This document shows, one piece after another, positions 17,237-25,425 of a stretch of DNA of 59,269 bases. A model generated the notes under the pieces. It saw nothing but the letters and a program-made list of their open reading frames with translations. It was not told the origin of the DNA and searched no databases. The stretch is taken from assembly GCA_944389065.1 (NCBI GenBank), contig CALXKZ010000036.1, positions 1 through 59,269 on the forward strand, written 5' to 3'. How positions within the stretch are numbered: position 1 is the stretch's first letter; each line of letters begins with the position of its first letter. The position numbers were made by a program, and so were the translations under genes. The DNA is from an uncultured Spirochaetaceae bacterium (lineage in GTDB: Bacteria; Spirochaetota; Spirochaetia; Sphaerochaetales; Sphaerochaetaceae).

Positions 17237-18148
17237 TCAAGCCTCCTGCTTTCTGTTGATAAGCTTCATTGTCACTAATGCCATAGATGACACGAGGATG
17301 AACATGCCACAGGCAACCGCAGAACCATATCCCATGCTGAAATTGCGGAAAGACTGCCGATACATATAAGTAGCCATCAATTCTGTCGATGTGCCTGGAC
17401 CTCCTCCAGTCATTACATATATGAGATCAAAGTACTTAAGCGAACCAACCATAGACATGATTGCGGCACTCTTGATGTAAGGGACAATAAGAGGGAATGC
17501 AATTTTGCGGAAATATATTGATCGAGTTGCTCCGTCAATTATTGAAGCTTCATAAAGATCATATGGTATATTCGAGAAAGCTGCCATGAAATACACCATA
17601 TAAAATGGAGTGAATTGCCAGCAGATTACTCCAATAACAGTATATAATGCTGTTTTTGGATTTCCTAAGAGGTCAATATTTCCACCACCAAGCATCTTTG
17701 ATATGGCACTTATCATGCCCCCTTGAGCCGAGAGTGCATATGTAAACAAGAATCCAATTGCAACTGACGACATGAGCAATGGAATAAACCATAGCACCTT
17801 AAAAAATTTGATGAATCGTTTTTTCTCATTAAAATCGATGAATGTAGCCAATGCAACGCCCAATGGTAACTGAATACATATTGAAAGGACCATGATTGTT
17901 ACATTGTTTTTAAATGAAAGCCAGAAGACCGGATCAGTAAGAAGTCTTTTCCAGTTCTCAATCCCTAGGAATTTTCTGTCGGATGATATTCCATTCCACT
18001 CATAAGTACTGTTTGTGAAGGACGAGATAATCGGATATAGAAAGAAAATACAAAGAATGATTGCAACGGGCGATAGAAAAAGCGTTGCGACTCTGATAGT
18101 TTCCCGATGTCGTAAATCAGAGAGGCTTACTTCTTTTACCCCCCCCAT
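17237..18148 (-). CDS. Sugar ABC importer permease, MalF type, with homopolymer at its start
   Basis: First membrane subunit of the xylosidase-linked importer, six membrane segments, with the EAA loop LYEASIIDGATRSIYFRKIAFPLIVP and the MTGGGPGTSTELMATYMYRQSF segment typical of CUT1 permeases. The frame opens at an ATG (18148) whose G begins a run of eight G, and that ATG has no ribosome-binding site. Better-placed ATGs at 18176 and 18170, after AAAAGGAG (18181-18188), are out of frame by one base; removing one G would join them in frame and add nine or seven codons. Either the tract is phase-variable, or one base is a sequencing error, or the weak ATG is truly used. Confidence 0.85.
   Translation of the reverse strand: MGGVKEVSLSDLRHRETIRVATLFLSPVAIILCIFFLYPIISSFTNSTYEWNGISSDRKFLGIENWKRLLTDPVFWLSFKNNVTIMVLSICIQLPLGVALATFIDFNEKKRFIKFFKVLWFIPLLMSSVAIGFLFTYALSAQGGMISAISKMLGGGNIDLLGNPKTALYTVIGVICWQFTPFYMVYFMAAFSNIPYDLYEASIIDGATRSIYFRKIAFPLIVPYIKSAAIMSMVGSLKYFDLIYVMTGGGPGTSTELMATYMYRQSFRNFSMGYGSAVACGMFILVSSMALVTMKLINRKQEA
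18139..18146 (-). repeat. G8 homopolymer at the permease start codon
   Basis: Eight consecutive G on the minus strand overlap the ATG at 18148-18146. With seven G, the strong start at 18176 would be in frame with the permease; with eight it terminates after about 20 codons. Confidence 0.85.
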
Positions 18149-18191
18149 GTATTTGGATAAATCCTTTCATTGTCATGACGCTCCTTTTAAC

Positions 18192-18203
18192 GTGCTCGAG
18201 CAC
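18192..18203. promoter_or_regulatory. LacI-type operator of the xylosidase operon
   Basis: GTGCTCGAGCAC is a perfect 12-bp palindrome with a central CG, the usual shape of LacI/GalR-family operators. It lies between the proposed promoter (18220-18248) and the ribosome-binding site (18181-18188), where a bound repressor would block transcription. No LacI-type gene is visible in the window. Confidence 0.6.
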
Positions 18204-18219
18204 ATGCGCTACAAAAGCA

Positions 18220-18248
18220 AGTATCACATGGGATATATGGTAAGTCAA
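18220..18248 (-). promoter_or_regulatory. Promoter of the xylosidase operon
   Basis: On the minus strand TTGACT (18248-18243), a 17-base spacer and GATACT (18225-18220) match a sigma-70 promoter. Transcription would start about 10-15 bases before the palindromic operator. Confidence 0.6.
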
Positions 18249-18852
18249 GAAAAATTTGATTGAGTGGATAGGCTGTATCTTTGGCCTTCACATTCATCCA
18301 GAAGTCTCAGGAAACATGCTAACTGGGCAGTCATCAGATAGGATTAGAATATGCTGTTCTCGAAAATGGCTGCGATGAAGGCAAGTGAGCCGCTGTCCTC
18401 GAATGACATGCTCATACAGTTGTACTTCTGTCTACTGGTGAAGACTATACCGTTTGCCTTCCCTGAAGCGTTGATTGAGATCATGCAGCCACATACGCGA
18501 CATTGTGGCATGATGGCATCTTCCTTATACGCTATTCAAACTTCACTATCTTTTTCTACTTAGTTTTGCAAAATCCAAGACTCTCTGGATTTGCTTGTTG
18601 TAAATGAGAATCTAGAAATGATGAATCAGCGACTATCCTTGCCTCAGTCCTTCTCTATATTCACTCGAGTTCCAATCTGCTTTCAAGAACGGACTGCAAA
18701 GCCCTGCCGGCAGACCATTATCATGTATGCTTGATATTGAAAACCGATCTCCATACAAGCATTATGATGCAGTTCCAGCTTTACTTGTTCCATCTTTCCC
18801 GGCCGAATGCTATCGCATTTTTGCATATTCATGCAGTTTTTGCAGCTTTCTG
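18249..18852. other. 600-base intergenic region, mostly without features
   Basis: Between the two divergent importer operons I see no gene I can defend. The only candidate is a minus-strand frame of 55 codons, 18511 to 18344, starting MPQCRVCGCMISIN with a CxxC pair and an AAGGAAG eight bases upstream. It resembles the zinc-ribbon start of some transposases or regulators but matches nothing I recognise. Composition is somewhat more A+T-rich than the coding parts, compatible with old mobile-element debris. Confidence 0.4.
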
Positions 18853-18881
18853 TTGACAGAAATATGCATAAATTCTACTGT
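18853..18881 (+). promoter_or_regulatory. Promoter of the second amino-acid importer
   Basis: TTGACA (18853-18858), 17-base spacer and TACTGT (18876-18881), 24 bases before the start codon. The -35 is perfect and the -10 weak, suggesting an activator or modest basal use. Confidence 0.55.
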
Positions 18882-18904
18882 ATGACTCACGAGAGGTATT
18901 GGAA

Positions 18905-19660
18905 ATGAAAAAATATGCACTTATTGCTCTTATCGTCCTGATGGTGCCGTTCATGGTTTTCGCAGGTGGTGCCAATGAGGAGAAGTCCGAATATGTATTC
19001 GCCACGGATGCTACATGGCCTCCTTTCGAATTCATAGATGAGAGTGGCAATCTCACCGGTTTCGAGGTCGAGCTTGTACCTTTGATCGGAGAAGCAGTCG
19101 GAGAAACATTTGTTGTAGAGAATATTCCATGGGATACGATCTTCGCAGGTCTTGTGAATGGCCAGTATGATGCTGTTGCTTCCGGTGTCACTGTGACAGA
19201 GGAAAGAAAGGCAACCATAGATTTCTCAATGCCCATCAATAATCAGGGACAGGTCCTGATCGTGAAGACAGAGGATGCGGGCACTATCAGTTCAATCGAC
19301 AATCTGGCTGACGGAGCAAAAGTCGGCGTACAGATCGGGACAACAGGCGATTTCGCTCTTGAAAGCTACCCTGTTGAGATCAGAAGGTATGATGACATAG
19401 GTCTTGCAATCGAGGATCTTCTCAATGGCAATCTTGAAGGTGCAGTCTGCGATTCGCTCATTGCTGCAGACTTCGTTCTCAAGAATCCGAACTACAGCGA
19501 TAAGCTGGTAGTAGCTGGAGAGCCATTCACAGCTGAGGAGATTGCCATAGGTGTCAAGAAAGGAAACACAGCCCTTCTTGATAAGATAAACGAAGGACTC
19601 CAGATCCTCATGGACAATGGCAAGTTCGATGAGCTCAAGGCCAAGTGGGGCATCATCTGA
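18905..19660 (+). CDS. Polar amino-acid ABC importer, periplasmic binding protein
   Basis: Family 3 solute-binding protein, 251 residues. The signal peptide (about 1-20) ends VFAGGANEE, again a GG pair where a lipoprotein would have cysteine. Motifs are FATDATWPPFEFIDESG, LTGFEVELVPLIGEAVG, AVASGVTVTEERKATIDFS and IGVKKGNTALLDKINEGL, all typical of arginine/histidine/glutamine-type binders, but specificity is not readable. I choose ATG 18905 with GAGAGG eight bases upstream; a TTG two codons earlier is less likely. First gene of the operon. A terminator-like hairpin follows, probably giving more binding protein than permease. Confidence 0.9.
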   Translation: MKKYALIALIVLMVPFMVFAGGANEEKSEYVFATDATWPPFEFIDESGNLTGFEVELVPLIGEAVGETFVVENIPWDTIFAGLVNGQYDAVASGVTVTEERKATIDFSMPINNQGQVLIVKTEDAGTISSIDNLADGAKVGVQIGTTGDFALESYPVEIRRYDDIGLAIEDLLNGNLEGAVCDSLIAADFVLKNPNYSDKLVVAGEPFTAEEIAIGVKKGNTALLDKINEGLQILMDNGKFDELKAKWGII

Positions 19661-19678
19661 TTGATGATGCCAGCTCTG

Positions 19679-19704
19679 AATGCTTCCTGCGGGAAGCATT
19701 TTTT
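19679..19704 (+). terminator. Attenuating terminator after the binding protein
   Basis: AATGCTTCC (19679-19687) pairs with GGAAGCATT (19692-19700), 9-bp stem and 4-base loop, followed by T-rich bases. It lies inside the importer operon, a common way to keep binding-protein mRNA in excess. Confidence 0.75.
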
Positions 19705-19796
19705 ATGCAATGCCATCCATGGAAATGCATGAATATTCATATTAAGGTTGACTTGAACTGCAATATTATACAGAATCAATTAAACGGTGGTTATCC

Positions 19797-20657
19797 ATGG
19801 CGGACAATAACGGAATCAATGAGAAGATAAAACTTGATGCAATCAGGGAAAAGACCATATCGGTTGATCCGAATGCACCCAAAAGCGGACCTGCAACGAT
19901 ACAGATGACAGATGGAGTGCTTATACCGAAGAAAGGAGAGAAGCATGTGCTTACATCCTGGAGGCTGACCTTCTTCGGGGCAATTCTGCTCTCCCTGGTT
20001 CTCATCATCTTCTTTCCAGATCCATACAGAACGATTTTCATTACATGTCTCAGAGGAGCTCCCGTCACATTTGAGGTCACGGTTTTTTCTATAATAGGAG
20101 CGGTGATCATCGGCACATTCACCGGCCTGGGATCTGTTTCCAGCAAACGCTGGATCAATATGATATGCGGCATCTATGTCGAGCTGATCAGAGGAATTCC
20201 GCTGCTTGTCCAGCTCATCTTCATATACTATGCTGTCGGACGTTTTTTCCATGTTGAGGGAATGATAGCGGCTATCGTATCGCTCTCGATATGCTTTGGA
20301 GCGTATATGGGAGAGATCGTAAGAGCAGGCATTCAGGCAATTCCCAAAGGGCAGATGGAGGCAGCAACAGCTCTGGGAATGACACGGGGGCAGGCGTTCA
20401 GATATATAATCCTGCCGCAGACTGTCAAAGTGATACTCCCTGCTATTGGCAATGAGTTCATTTCAATGCTCAAGGATTCTTCGCTTGTCTCTGTTCTATC
20501 GCTTGAGGATATCCTCCGCTGCGGAAGAATGTACATATCCCGTACATTCCTCTCTCTTGAGACGATGCTGGTTGTTGCCCTCATCTATCTGATTATCACC
20601 CTGGTGCTCTCACGTCTCGTGGGACTGCTTGAGGAAAGGCTTCATAAGAATGGCTAA
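19797..20657 (+). CDS. Polar amino-acid ABC importer, permease
   Basis: The 286-residue HisM/GlnP-family permease has a long hydrophilic N-terminal extension of about 60 residues ([14 protein letters not shown]...) before the first membrane segment, unusual for the family. The core is standard: [22 protein letters not shown], then the ATPase-docking EAA loop [28 protein letters not shown] lies upstream of the ATG. Its stop overlaps the ATPase start by eight bases (ATGGCTAA), so the two are translationally coupled. Confidence 0.9.
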   Translation: MADNNGINEKIKLDAIREKTISVDPNAPKSGPATIQMTDGVLIPKKGEKHVLTSWRLTFFGAILLSLVLIIFFPDPYRTIFITCLRGAPVTFEVTVFSIIGAVIIGTFTGLGSVSSKRWINMICGIYVELIRGIPLLVQLIFIYYAVGRFFHVEGMIAAIVSLSICFGAYMGEIVRAGIQAIPKGQMEAATALGMTRGQAFRYIILPQTVKVILPAIGNEFISMLKDSSLVSVLSLEDILRCGRMYISRTFLSLETMLVVALIYLIITLVLSRLVGLLEERLHKNG

Positions 20658-21390
20658 GATTGAGATCAAGAATCTTTCAAAGGATTATGACACTCCTTCA
20701 GGAGTGCTTCATGCAGTTAGAAATGCCTCTGTCACTGTAAATGATGGTGAAGTCGTTGTGATCATCGGTCCATCCGGATCTGGGAAGTCCACGCTTCTTC
20801 GTTGTGTGAATGGTCTGGAAAAAGCAACCGGGGGACATATCCTTATAGATGGCATCGATGTAACGGATCCCGCTACAGATATCAGAAGCATCAGGGAAGA
20901 GGTTGGAATGGTCTTCCAGTCATTCAATCTTTTCCCTCACCTGACTGTTCTGGAGAATATCACACTGGCACCGATGAAAGTCAGGAGGATGGCAAGAAAG
21001 GATGCGGAAGAACTTGCCTTGACGCTTCTGAAGAGAGTCGGACTGGAAGAGAAGGCGGGGGTCCATCCCACACAGCTTTCGGGAGGCCAGCAGCAGAGGG
21101 TTGCAATCGCACGCTCTCTGGCAATGAGGCCAAAGGCCATGCTCTTCGATGAACCGACATCAGCACTAGATCCGGAGATGATAAAGGAAGTGCTCGATGT
21201 GATGCTTGATCTGGCAAAGGAAGGAATGACTATGCTTCTTGTCACACATGAAATGGGCTTTGCGAAAGCAGCGGCGGACAAAGTCATCTTCATGGATAAT
21301 GGAGAGGTAATCGAATCCTCCTCCCCTGACGAGATGTTCACAGATCCGAAGAATGAAAGGACAAAGGATTTCCTGAACCACATACTTTAA
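20650..21390 (+). CDS. Polar amino-acid ABC importer, ATP-binding protein
   Basis: The 246-residue ATPase starts [14 protein letters not shown], with Walker [10 protein letters not shown], signature [15 protein letters not shown], Walker [15 protein letters not shown] and H-loop [10 protein letters not shown]. It is closely related in plan to the ATPase at 3342-4085, but the two operons have different layouts: here binding protein, permease, ATPase on plus, there the same order on minus with tight overlaps. I use the ATG at 20650; the frame extends seven codons further to a TTG without a ribosome-binding site. Confidence 0.92.
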   Translation: MAKIEIKNLSKDYDTPSGVLHAVRNASVTVNDGEVVVIIGPSGSGKSTLLRCVNGLEKATGGHILIDGIDVTDPATDIRSIREEVGMVFQSFNLFPHLTVLENITLAPMKVRRMARKDAEELALTLLKRVGLEEKAGVHPTQLSGGQQQRVAIARSLAMRPKAMLFDEPTSALDPEMIKEVLDVMLDLAKEGMTMLLVTHEMGFAKAAADKVIFMDNGEVIESSSPDEMFTDPKNERTKDFLNHIL

Positions 21391-21523
21391 TCCGATCTAT
21401 CCGCGGGCTTCTTTCAGTGAAGGTATTATCAATCTTCAGGGATATCTGTACCCTCTTGCTTAAAGAAAGGAAAAGGTTGCTGCCGGCAATCCTGCACTGG
21501 ACTGCTCATCTTTTCTCTTTTTG

Positions 21524-21552
21524 TTGACATAATATTATGCTCTACATATACT
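21524..21552 (+). promoter_or_regulatory. Strong promoter of infA
   Basis: TTGACA (21524-21529), 17-base spacer, TATACT (21547-21552): close to the sigma-70 consensus, and the transcription start would lie about 15 bases before the infA ATG. Confidence 0.8.
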
Positions 21553-21574
21553 TTTGGAGGTTTTAGGAGAAAAG

Positions 21575-21793
21575 ATGGCAAAGGAAGAAGCAATTGAAGT
21601 AGAGGGAGTTGTAAAGGAAGCACTTCCAAATACAATGTTCCGCGTTGAGCTTACAAACAAGCTCGTCATACTTGCACACCTCTCGGGGAAGATGAGAAAG
21701 CATTACATCAGGATCGTGCCTGGTGATACTGTAAAGGTTGAACTCTCCCCTTATGATCTGACAAAAGGCAGAATCGTCTACAGAGAGCGCTAA
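21575..21793 (+). CDS. infA: Translation initiation factor IF-1
   Basis: The 72-residue S1-like OB-fold protein binds the 30S A site during initiation. [42 protein letters not shown] and [16 protein letters not shown] cover the whole family profile. The start at 21575 has TAGGAG five bases upstream. It is monocistronic, away from the usual ribosomal-protein cluster. Its stop overlaps the convergent Smr gene stop by a few bases. Confidence 0.97.
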   Translation: MAKEEAIEVEGVVKEALPNTMFRVELTNKLVILAHLSGKMRKHYIRIVPGDTVKVELSPYDLTKGRIVYRER

Positions 21794-23133
21794 GCTTTAA
21801 GGATTATCCAGAGCGCTCCTGATCCGCCAGCGGATAGCGGGGCGCTTGTACGTTCTGATACCACTCCGCTTTCATCAAGCACTTTTATCACAGCCTGCCT
21901 CAGAACACCGACTCCATCCTCGCTATGGAGTCCTTTTCCTGTGATTATCGATACTTTCCTCAGTCCATGGGAAGAACATTCATCCAGGAAACGTCTTACC
22001 TCCGCCTCTGCTTCCTTCACAGTATCACCATGAAGATCAAGAGTAGCCTGTGGAGGCATTGTCCTCAGCTTTGAGATTGTGATGGTGCTATACCTATGCT
22101 CTTCACCCTCACCCTTTTCGCGGATATACTCTTCGAATGTCTTATCGCCATTGCCATTTCCATATTCCTCAAGAATAGAGGAGAACTCCCGTTTCCCTTT
22201 ATATTGAGGAATGCGTTTTCCTTCTACAGCAGGGGGCTGGGCATCCACTGTATTCCCGCTTGGTGATTTCCTCGGCTTTGGCTCATTTCCTCCGAAGATG
22301 GACCAAGCTGCACATTCAGCCCTGGCCTCTCCCTCCTCCGGCTTTCTGAAAAGCGTATCCTCAGGAATAGGCATGGCCTGAGTCTTATCTGGATTATCGC
22401 AATGCTCTTCTTTCTTCTCAGAAGGCTTATCCCTGCCACTCTCGAACTCTGTCAGGATTTCCGAGAATGACCTGGAAGGAGAGTATGCAGGACTCTTACG
22501 CACATAAAAGGAGTCCTTCTCTGGTTTTTCCACGGTCTTCTCCTCTACAGGATCAGGCCTTGTGAAATTCTCATTGCGCCCACCGAATATTGTCCAGGAG
22601 ACAGATGATGCGACTCTGTCATCCTCGTCCATCTTCCTGAATAGCGTATCGGAGACCTCCGACGCAGTATCTTCTTTTCTTTCCGGCTTTGCGCTCCCGG
22701 CCTTCTTCTCCGGCTTCTTTCCCTCGAAGCTATCAAGGATATCGCCAAAGGAACGGGTGGGATTGTAAACACTTTTCTTTGTCTCGGTCTGGGAAGGCTT
22801 TGATTTCTTTCTGCCCTTTCCTTCCCATTGATCAAGTATTGCCCCGAAGTCAGTCTTCCTGCCAGGAATCCTCCCACCCTTGGGAGCTGGCATGGAATAG
22901 GGATTGCCTGTATGCTCAAATGAATAGAGGATATCGGCAAAAGATGATGATGGGTTATAGCCCTGCACAATCTCAGAGGGCTTTTTCGCCTTCAGAGGAA
23001 CTGCCGGCTTGGCCTTCTTCTCTGGTTCCTTCTTCTCTACAAGCTTTATACCTGCAAATGGCGATGGATCTCTCTCATCATCAATAAGGCGGCGCTTTAT
23101 ATCGGCCGCCCTGGTCTTCTTCTTTCCTTTCAC
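21790..23133 (-). CDS. Smr-domain protein with repeated FxxIL motifs in a long disordered region
   Basis: The 447-residue protein has a C-terminal Smr domain (about 362-447) with the [15 protein letters not shown] start and the [16 protein letters not shown] motif; Smr domains are often nucleases acting on nucleic acids. The first 350 residues are Lys/Glu/Pro/Ser-rich and look disordered. They carry five copies of a short motif: FADILYSFE (65), FGAILDQWE (96), FGDILDSFE (129), FSEILTEFE (223) and FSSILEEYG (317). They also carry a second repeat twice, DTLFRK (162 and 259) followed by W-T/S-IFGG (180 and 277). The motifs may bind a partner repeatedly. The ATG is 2 bases after the stop of the CBS/ACT gene, so they form an operon. 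Confidence 0.82.
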   Translation of the reverse strand: MKGKKKTRAADIKRRLIDDERDPSPFAGIKLVEKKEPEKKAKPAVPLKAKKPSEIVQGYNPSSSFADILYSFEHTGNPYSMPAPKGGRIPGRKTDFGAILDQWEGKGRKKSKPSQTETKKSVYNPTRSFGDILDSFEGKKPEKKAGSAKPERKEDTASEVSDTLFRKMDEDDRVASSVSWTIFGGRNENFTRPDPVEEKTVEKPEKDSFYVRKSPAYSPSRSFSEILTEFESGRDKPSEKKEEHCDNPDKTQAMPIPEDTLFRKPEEGEARAECAAWSIFGGNEPKPRKSPSGNTVDAQPPAVEGKRIPQYKGKREFSSILEEYGNGNGDKTFEEYIREKGEGEEHRYSTITISKLRTMPPQATLDLHGDTVKEAEAEVRRFLDECSSHGLRKVSIITGKGLHSEDGVGVLRQAVIKVLDESGVVSERTSAPLSAGGSGALWIILKA

Positions 23134-23135
23134 CC

Positions 23136-23783
23136 TTACGCTTCCCTGATATCCAGAACCTCTGCGACAAGCGGCTTCATAAGATCAAGAAGCTCTGTCT
23201 TTGTGCATCCCTGCACCTTGATTGTGCAGATGGCATTTGTCGGATCGGTTCCGGTGAATGTACCAAAGGATACGATATCAAGGCCTTTATCTGCAAGTGC
23301 TGCACTGATACGGGCAATTGTCCCTGGCTTATCCTCAACAAGGAATGACAGGCGCACTCCATAGTGTCTTGCTCCGAAAAGCTCAAGAAGAATACGGAAC
23401 ATATCGCTTTTTGAGACAATACCTACCAGCTTGTTCCCGCCCTGTACAACAGGCAGACATGAAAGATCCTGGTCAACCATAAGGCGTGCAGCCTCTTCGA
23501 CAGTCGTATCCTCGCTGATAGTCACGACGTCCTTTGTCATAAGGTCCCTCACCTTGAGCTTGGACAGAAGATAAGCCATCTCATGGATTGAAAGGCTTGT
23601 TGCAGGGGATGGGGATGCATGAAGGACATCCTTCTCTGTTATGACACCAACAAGATTCTTGTCTTTATCGAGCACCGGGAGTCTGTGGACCTTCTCCCTT
23701 TTCATAAGATCAGAAGCTTCCCCTACAGACATCTCAGGGGTAGCTGTCACAGGATTGCGGGTCATGCGCCTTGATATGATCAT
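23136..23783 (-). CDS. CBS-pair and ACT-domain regulatory protein (AcuB-like)
   Basis: The 215-residue cytoplasmic protein has a CBS pair (about 7-140; RRMTRNPVTATPEMSV and VRDLMTKDVVTISED) that typically senses adenine nucleotides, followed by an ACT domain (about 143-205; LSFLVEDKPGTIARISAAL) that usually binds amino acids. This layout matches AcuB-type proteins; the target here is unknown. ATG 23783 is preceded by AGGAGG. Its leader contains a solo TnpB-type right end (23803-23956), so the leader and part of the regulation come from a mobile element. It is followed two bases later by the Smr gene. Confidence 0.85.
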   Translation of the reverse strand: MIISRRMTRNPVTATPEMSVGEASDLMKREKVHRLPVLDKDKNLVGVITEKDVLHASPSPATSLSIHEMAYLLSKLKVRDLMTKDVVTISEDTTVEEAARLMVDQDLSCLPVVQGGNKLVGIVSKSDMFRILLELFGARHYGVRLSFLVEDKPGTIARISAALADKGLDIVSFGTFTGTDPTNAICTIKVQGCTKTELLDLMKPLVAEVLDIREA

Positions 23784-23802
23784 ATTGCCTCCTATATTGA
23801 TG

Positions 23803-23956
23803 GTGAACTGCCCTCACTTAAGAAGAAAGGGCTTCCGGTTTCAACACCGACAGCTTGCTCAGGACCCCCGCTCAAGTCTTATATCAGCTCATCCGGAATA
23901 CGTATGCGTTCCACATACGTGCGGGGACTTCCTGCCCCGCAAACATCTTGATTGCA
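23803..23956 (-). ncRNA. Solo TnpB right end with omega-RNA-like structure
   Basis: On the minus strand a 25-codon remnant reads CNQDVCGAGSPRTYVERIRI and ends at a TAA at 23879-23881, like the C-terminal tail of TnpB proteins. It is followed by GGTCCTGAGCAAGCTGTCGG, a hairpin CGGTGTTGAAACCG, and the stem GCCCTTTC/GTGAGGGC ending in GTTCAC at 23803. This is the usual 3' end of IS200/IS605-type tnpB transcripts, which form the guide (omega/re) RNA. Two further strong hairpins lie in the coding tail (around 23897-23939). No tnpB gene remains. The 20 bases after the end (23802-23783), where the guide would lie, cover the Shine-Dalgarno of the CBS/ACT gene and end at its ATG. Confidence 0.6.
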
Positions 23957-23964
23957 TTATATCA
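23956..23964 (-). promoter_or_regulatory. Extended -10 promoter in front of the solo TnpB end
   Basis: TGATATAAT on the minus strand is a perfect extended -10. The transcript would begin near 23949, run through the omega-RNA-like end and continue into the CBS/ACT and Smr genes. Confidence 0.55.
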
Positions 23965-24066
23965 TACGATTCATATCCGTCCTATAGAGGAAAGGAGTCT
24001 TCTCGATATTCTTCGATAAACCCAACTGTTTCCTTTTCAAAGATGTCTGACCGCAAAAGACGGCAA

Positions 24067-25359
24067 TTATCCTCTGTCTTCGGCCTCTCCTTTCGTTACT
24101 TTTCCCATAAGGAAGAATGCAATGAGCATGAATACCAGACCGAATATGAAAAGAGCCGGATAGCCGAAAAGATCGATTGATCCCCCGGCAAGAGGAGGAG
24201 CGACTATCGATGCAAGCTGCGAGAAGAAATAGTAAGCTCCTGTATATATTCCCATTGTTGTATAATCGGCCATCTGCCACAGCATCGGAAATGAATTCGT
24301 CACAACAGTAACCCAGAATACCCCGAAAAGGAACAGAAGCGCCCAGAATGATGCAAGACGGAACATGGGATTGAAGCTCTTTGTCATTGTTCCATGGAGG
24401 AAAACAAGAAGAAGGATGATCACGATGGCAATAAGGGCCATGCGTATCGTTCTCTTCCTTCCATGCTTATGTGCAAATCGCCCGGAAGGAACAGCGAATG
24501 CTGCATACGCTATTCCAACCATGCCAGATGACAGAGCCGCAGTTCCGGCGCTTGTCCCGAGCTCGGTCACAGTGTATATACCGATGAATGGAAGTATTCC
24601 CTGATAGGCAATGAACCATGAAAGCAGCGAAAGGAGTATGAACAATGCGCTCTTGTCTCCCTCTCCGAATATTGCCCGTAGGCTCTTGATGACAGGTTCT
24701 CTTTTCTCTTTCTCTTCCCCTCCGCCATTTCCTTTTCTCTCTTTGACGAATATGAAGAGCAGCACTACGGCAAGAATCACAAATACAGATGCGACAGGGA
24801 ATGCAAGGACCTTGTCGACAGGGCCGAAACCGGGAACGGTTACAACAACATCCATAAGCCTTGCAAGGACGACTGTGCCGAGGATCGTAGCAAGACCGCC
24901 CATCGTATTGATAACCCCATTTGCTTCGCTTCTGAGATCAGCCGGAACCATATCAGGCATCAATGCAACGACAGGACCGCGGACAGCCTGCTTGAAGATA
25001 TTCAGCAGGAATACCGTGATGATGAGAAATACCAAAGATTCAAGCGCAGAGAAAGGAACAAGGGCGAAGAATACAGCAGTAAGGGGAAGAAGCGTTATGA
25101 TATATGGCATGCGCCTGCCTATGCGGGTCTCCGTTCTGTCCGACAATGCTGAGAATACAGGTATAAGGAACACTGCCAGAATGTTATCCAGCGTCATGAC
25201 AGCTCCTACCAGAGCCGAGGATTCTATGTATTTCCCAAGAAACATGGGAACATAGTTATCATAAAGCGGATCCATCAGCCCCATCGTGAAGAAACCGAGG
25301 CCGATAAGGAATGTTGTGGCATAGTATCCGGAAAGACTTTTCTTTTTTTCATTCTGCAT
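24067..25359 (-). CDS. MFS transporter, sugar/glycoside cation-symporter type
   Basis: The 430-residue protein has about 12 membrane helices and resembles the glycoside-pentoside-hexuronide/SUC-like branch of the major facilitator superfamily. MDPLYDNYVPMFLG in helix 1, ALSDRTETRIGRRMPYI in the helix 2-3 loop (the conserved D-R-GRR-PYI) and VPADLRSEANGVINTMGGLA are visible. The substrate is unknown; neighbours give no hint. I use ATG 25359, because a -10 box ends six bases before it and no Shine-Dalgarno exists, which points to a leaderless mRNA; an in-frame ATG 12 codons upstream (25395) would lie before the predicted transcription start. Confidence 0.85.
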   Translation of the reverse strand: MQNEKKKSLSGYYATTFLIGLGFFTMGLMDPLYDNYVPMFLGKYIESSALVGAVMTLDNILAVFLIPVFSALSDRTETRIGRRMPYIITLLPLTAVFFALVPFSALESLVFLIITVFLLNIFKQAVRGPVVALMPDMVPADLRSEANGVINTMGGLATILGTVVLARLMDVVVTVPGFGPVDKVLAFPVASVFVILAVVLLFIFVKERKGNGGGEEKEKREPVIKSLRAIFGEGDKSALFILLSLLSWFIAYQGILPFIGIYTVTELGTSAGTAALSSGMVGIAYAAFAVPSGRFAHKHGRKRTIRMALIAIVIILLLVFLHGTMTKSFNPMFRLASFWALLFLFGVFWVTVVTNSFPMLWQMADYTTMGIYTGAYYFFSQLASIVAPPLAGGSIDLFGYPALFIFGLVFMLIAFFLMGKVTKGEAEDRG

Positions 25360-25365
25360 GGTCTG

Positions 25366-25374
25366 AGTATAGCA
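25366..25374 (-). promoter_or_regulatory. Leaderless-type promoter of the MFS gene
   Basis: TGCTATACT, an extended -10, on the minus strand; six bases (25360-25365) separate it from the ATG at 25359. No ribosome-binding site fits between. Confidence 0.55.
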
Positions 25375-25410
25375 GAAAGGAAGGAACGCTTGCACCTTTC
25401 TACCCGCTGG

Positions 25411-25419
25411 TGATATAAA
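25411..25419 (+). promoter_or_regulatory. Leaderless-type promoter of the KamA-like gene
   Basis: TGATATAAA, an extended -10; six bases (25420-25425) separate it from the ATG at 25426. A TTGCAC at 25390-25395 could be a weak -35 with an 18-base spacer. The divergent MFS promoter overlaps the same 50 bases. Confidence 0.6.
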
Positions 25420-25425
25420 ATCGGC

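Noticed and set aside
24611..25255. 214-codon plus-strand frame inside the MFS transporter
   Set aside because: Ser/Thr/Arg-rich translation typical of an antisense frame of a membrane protein.
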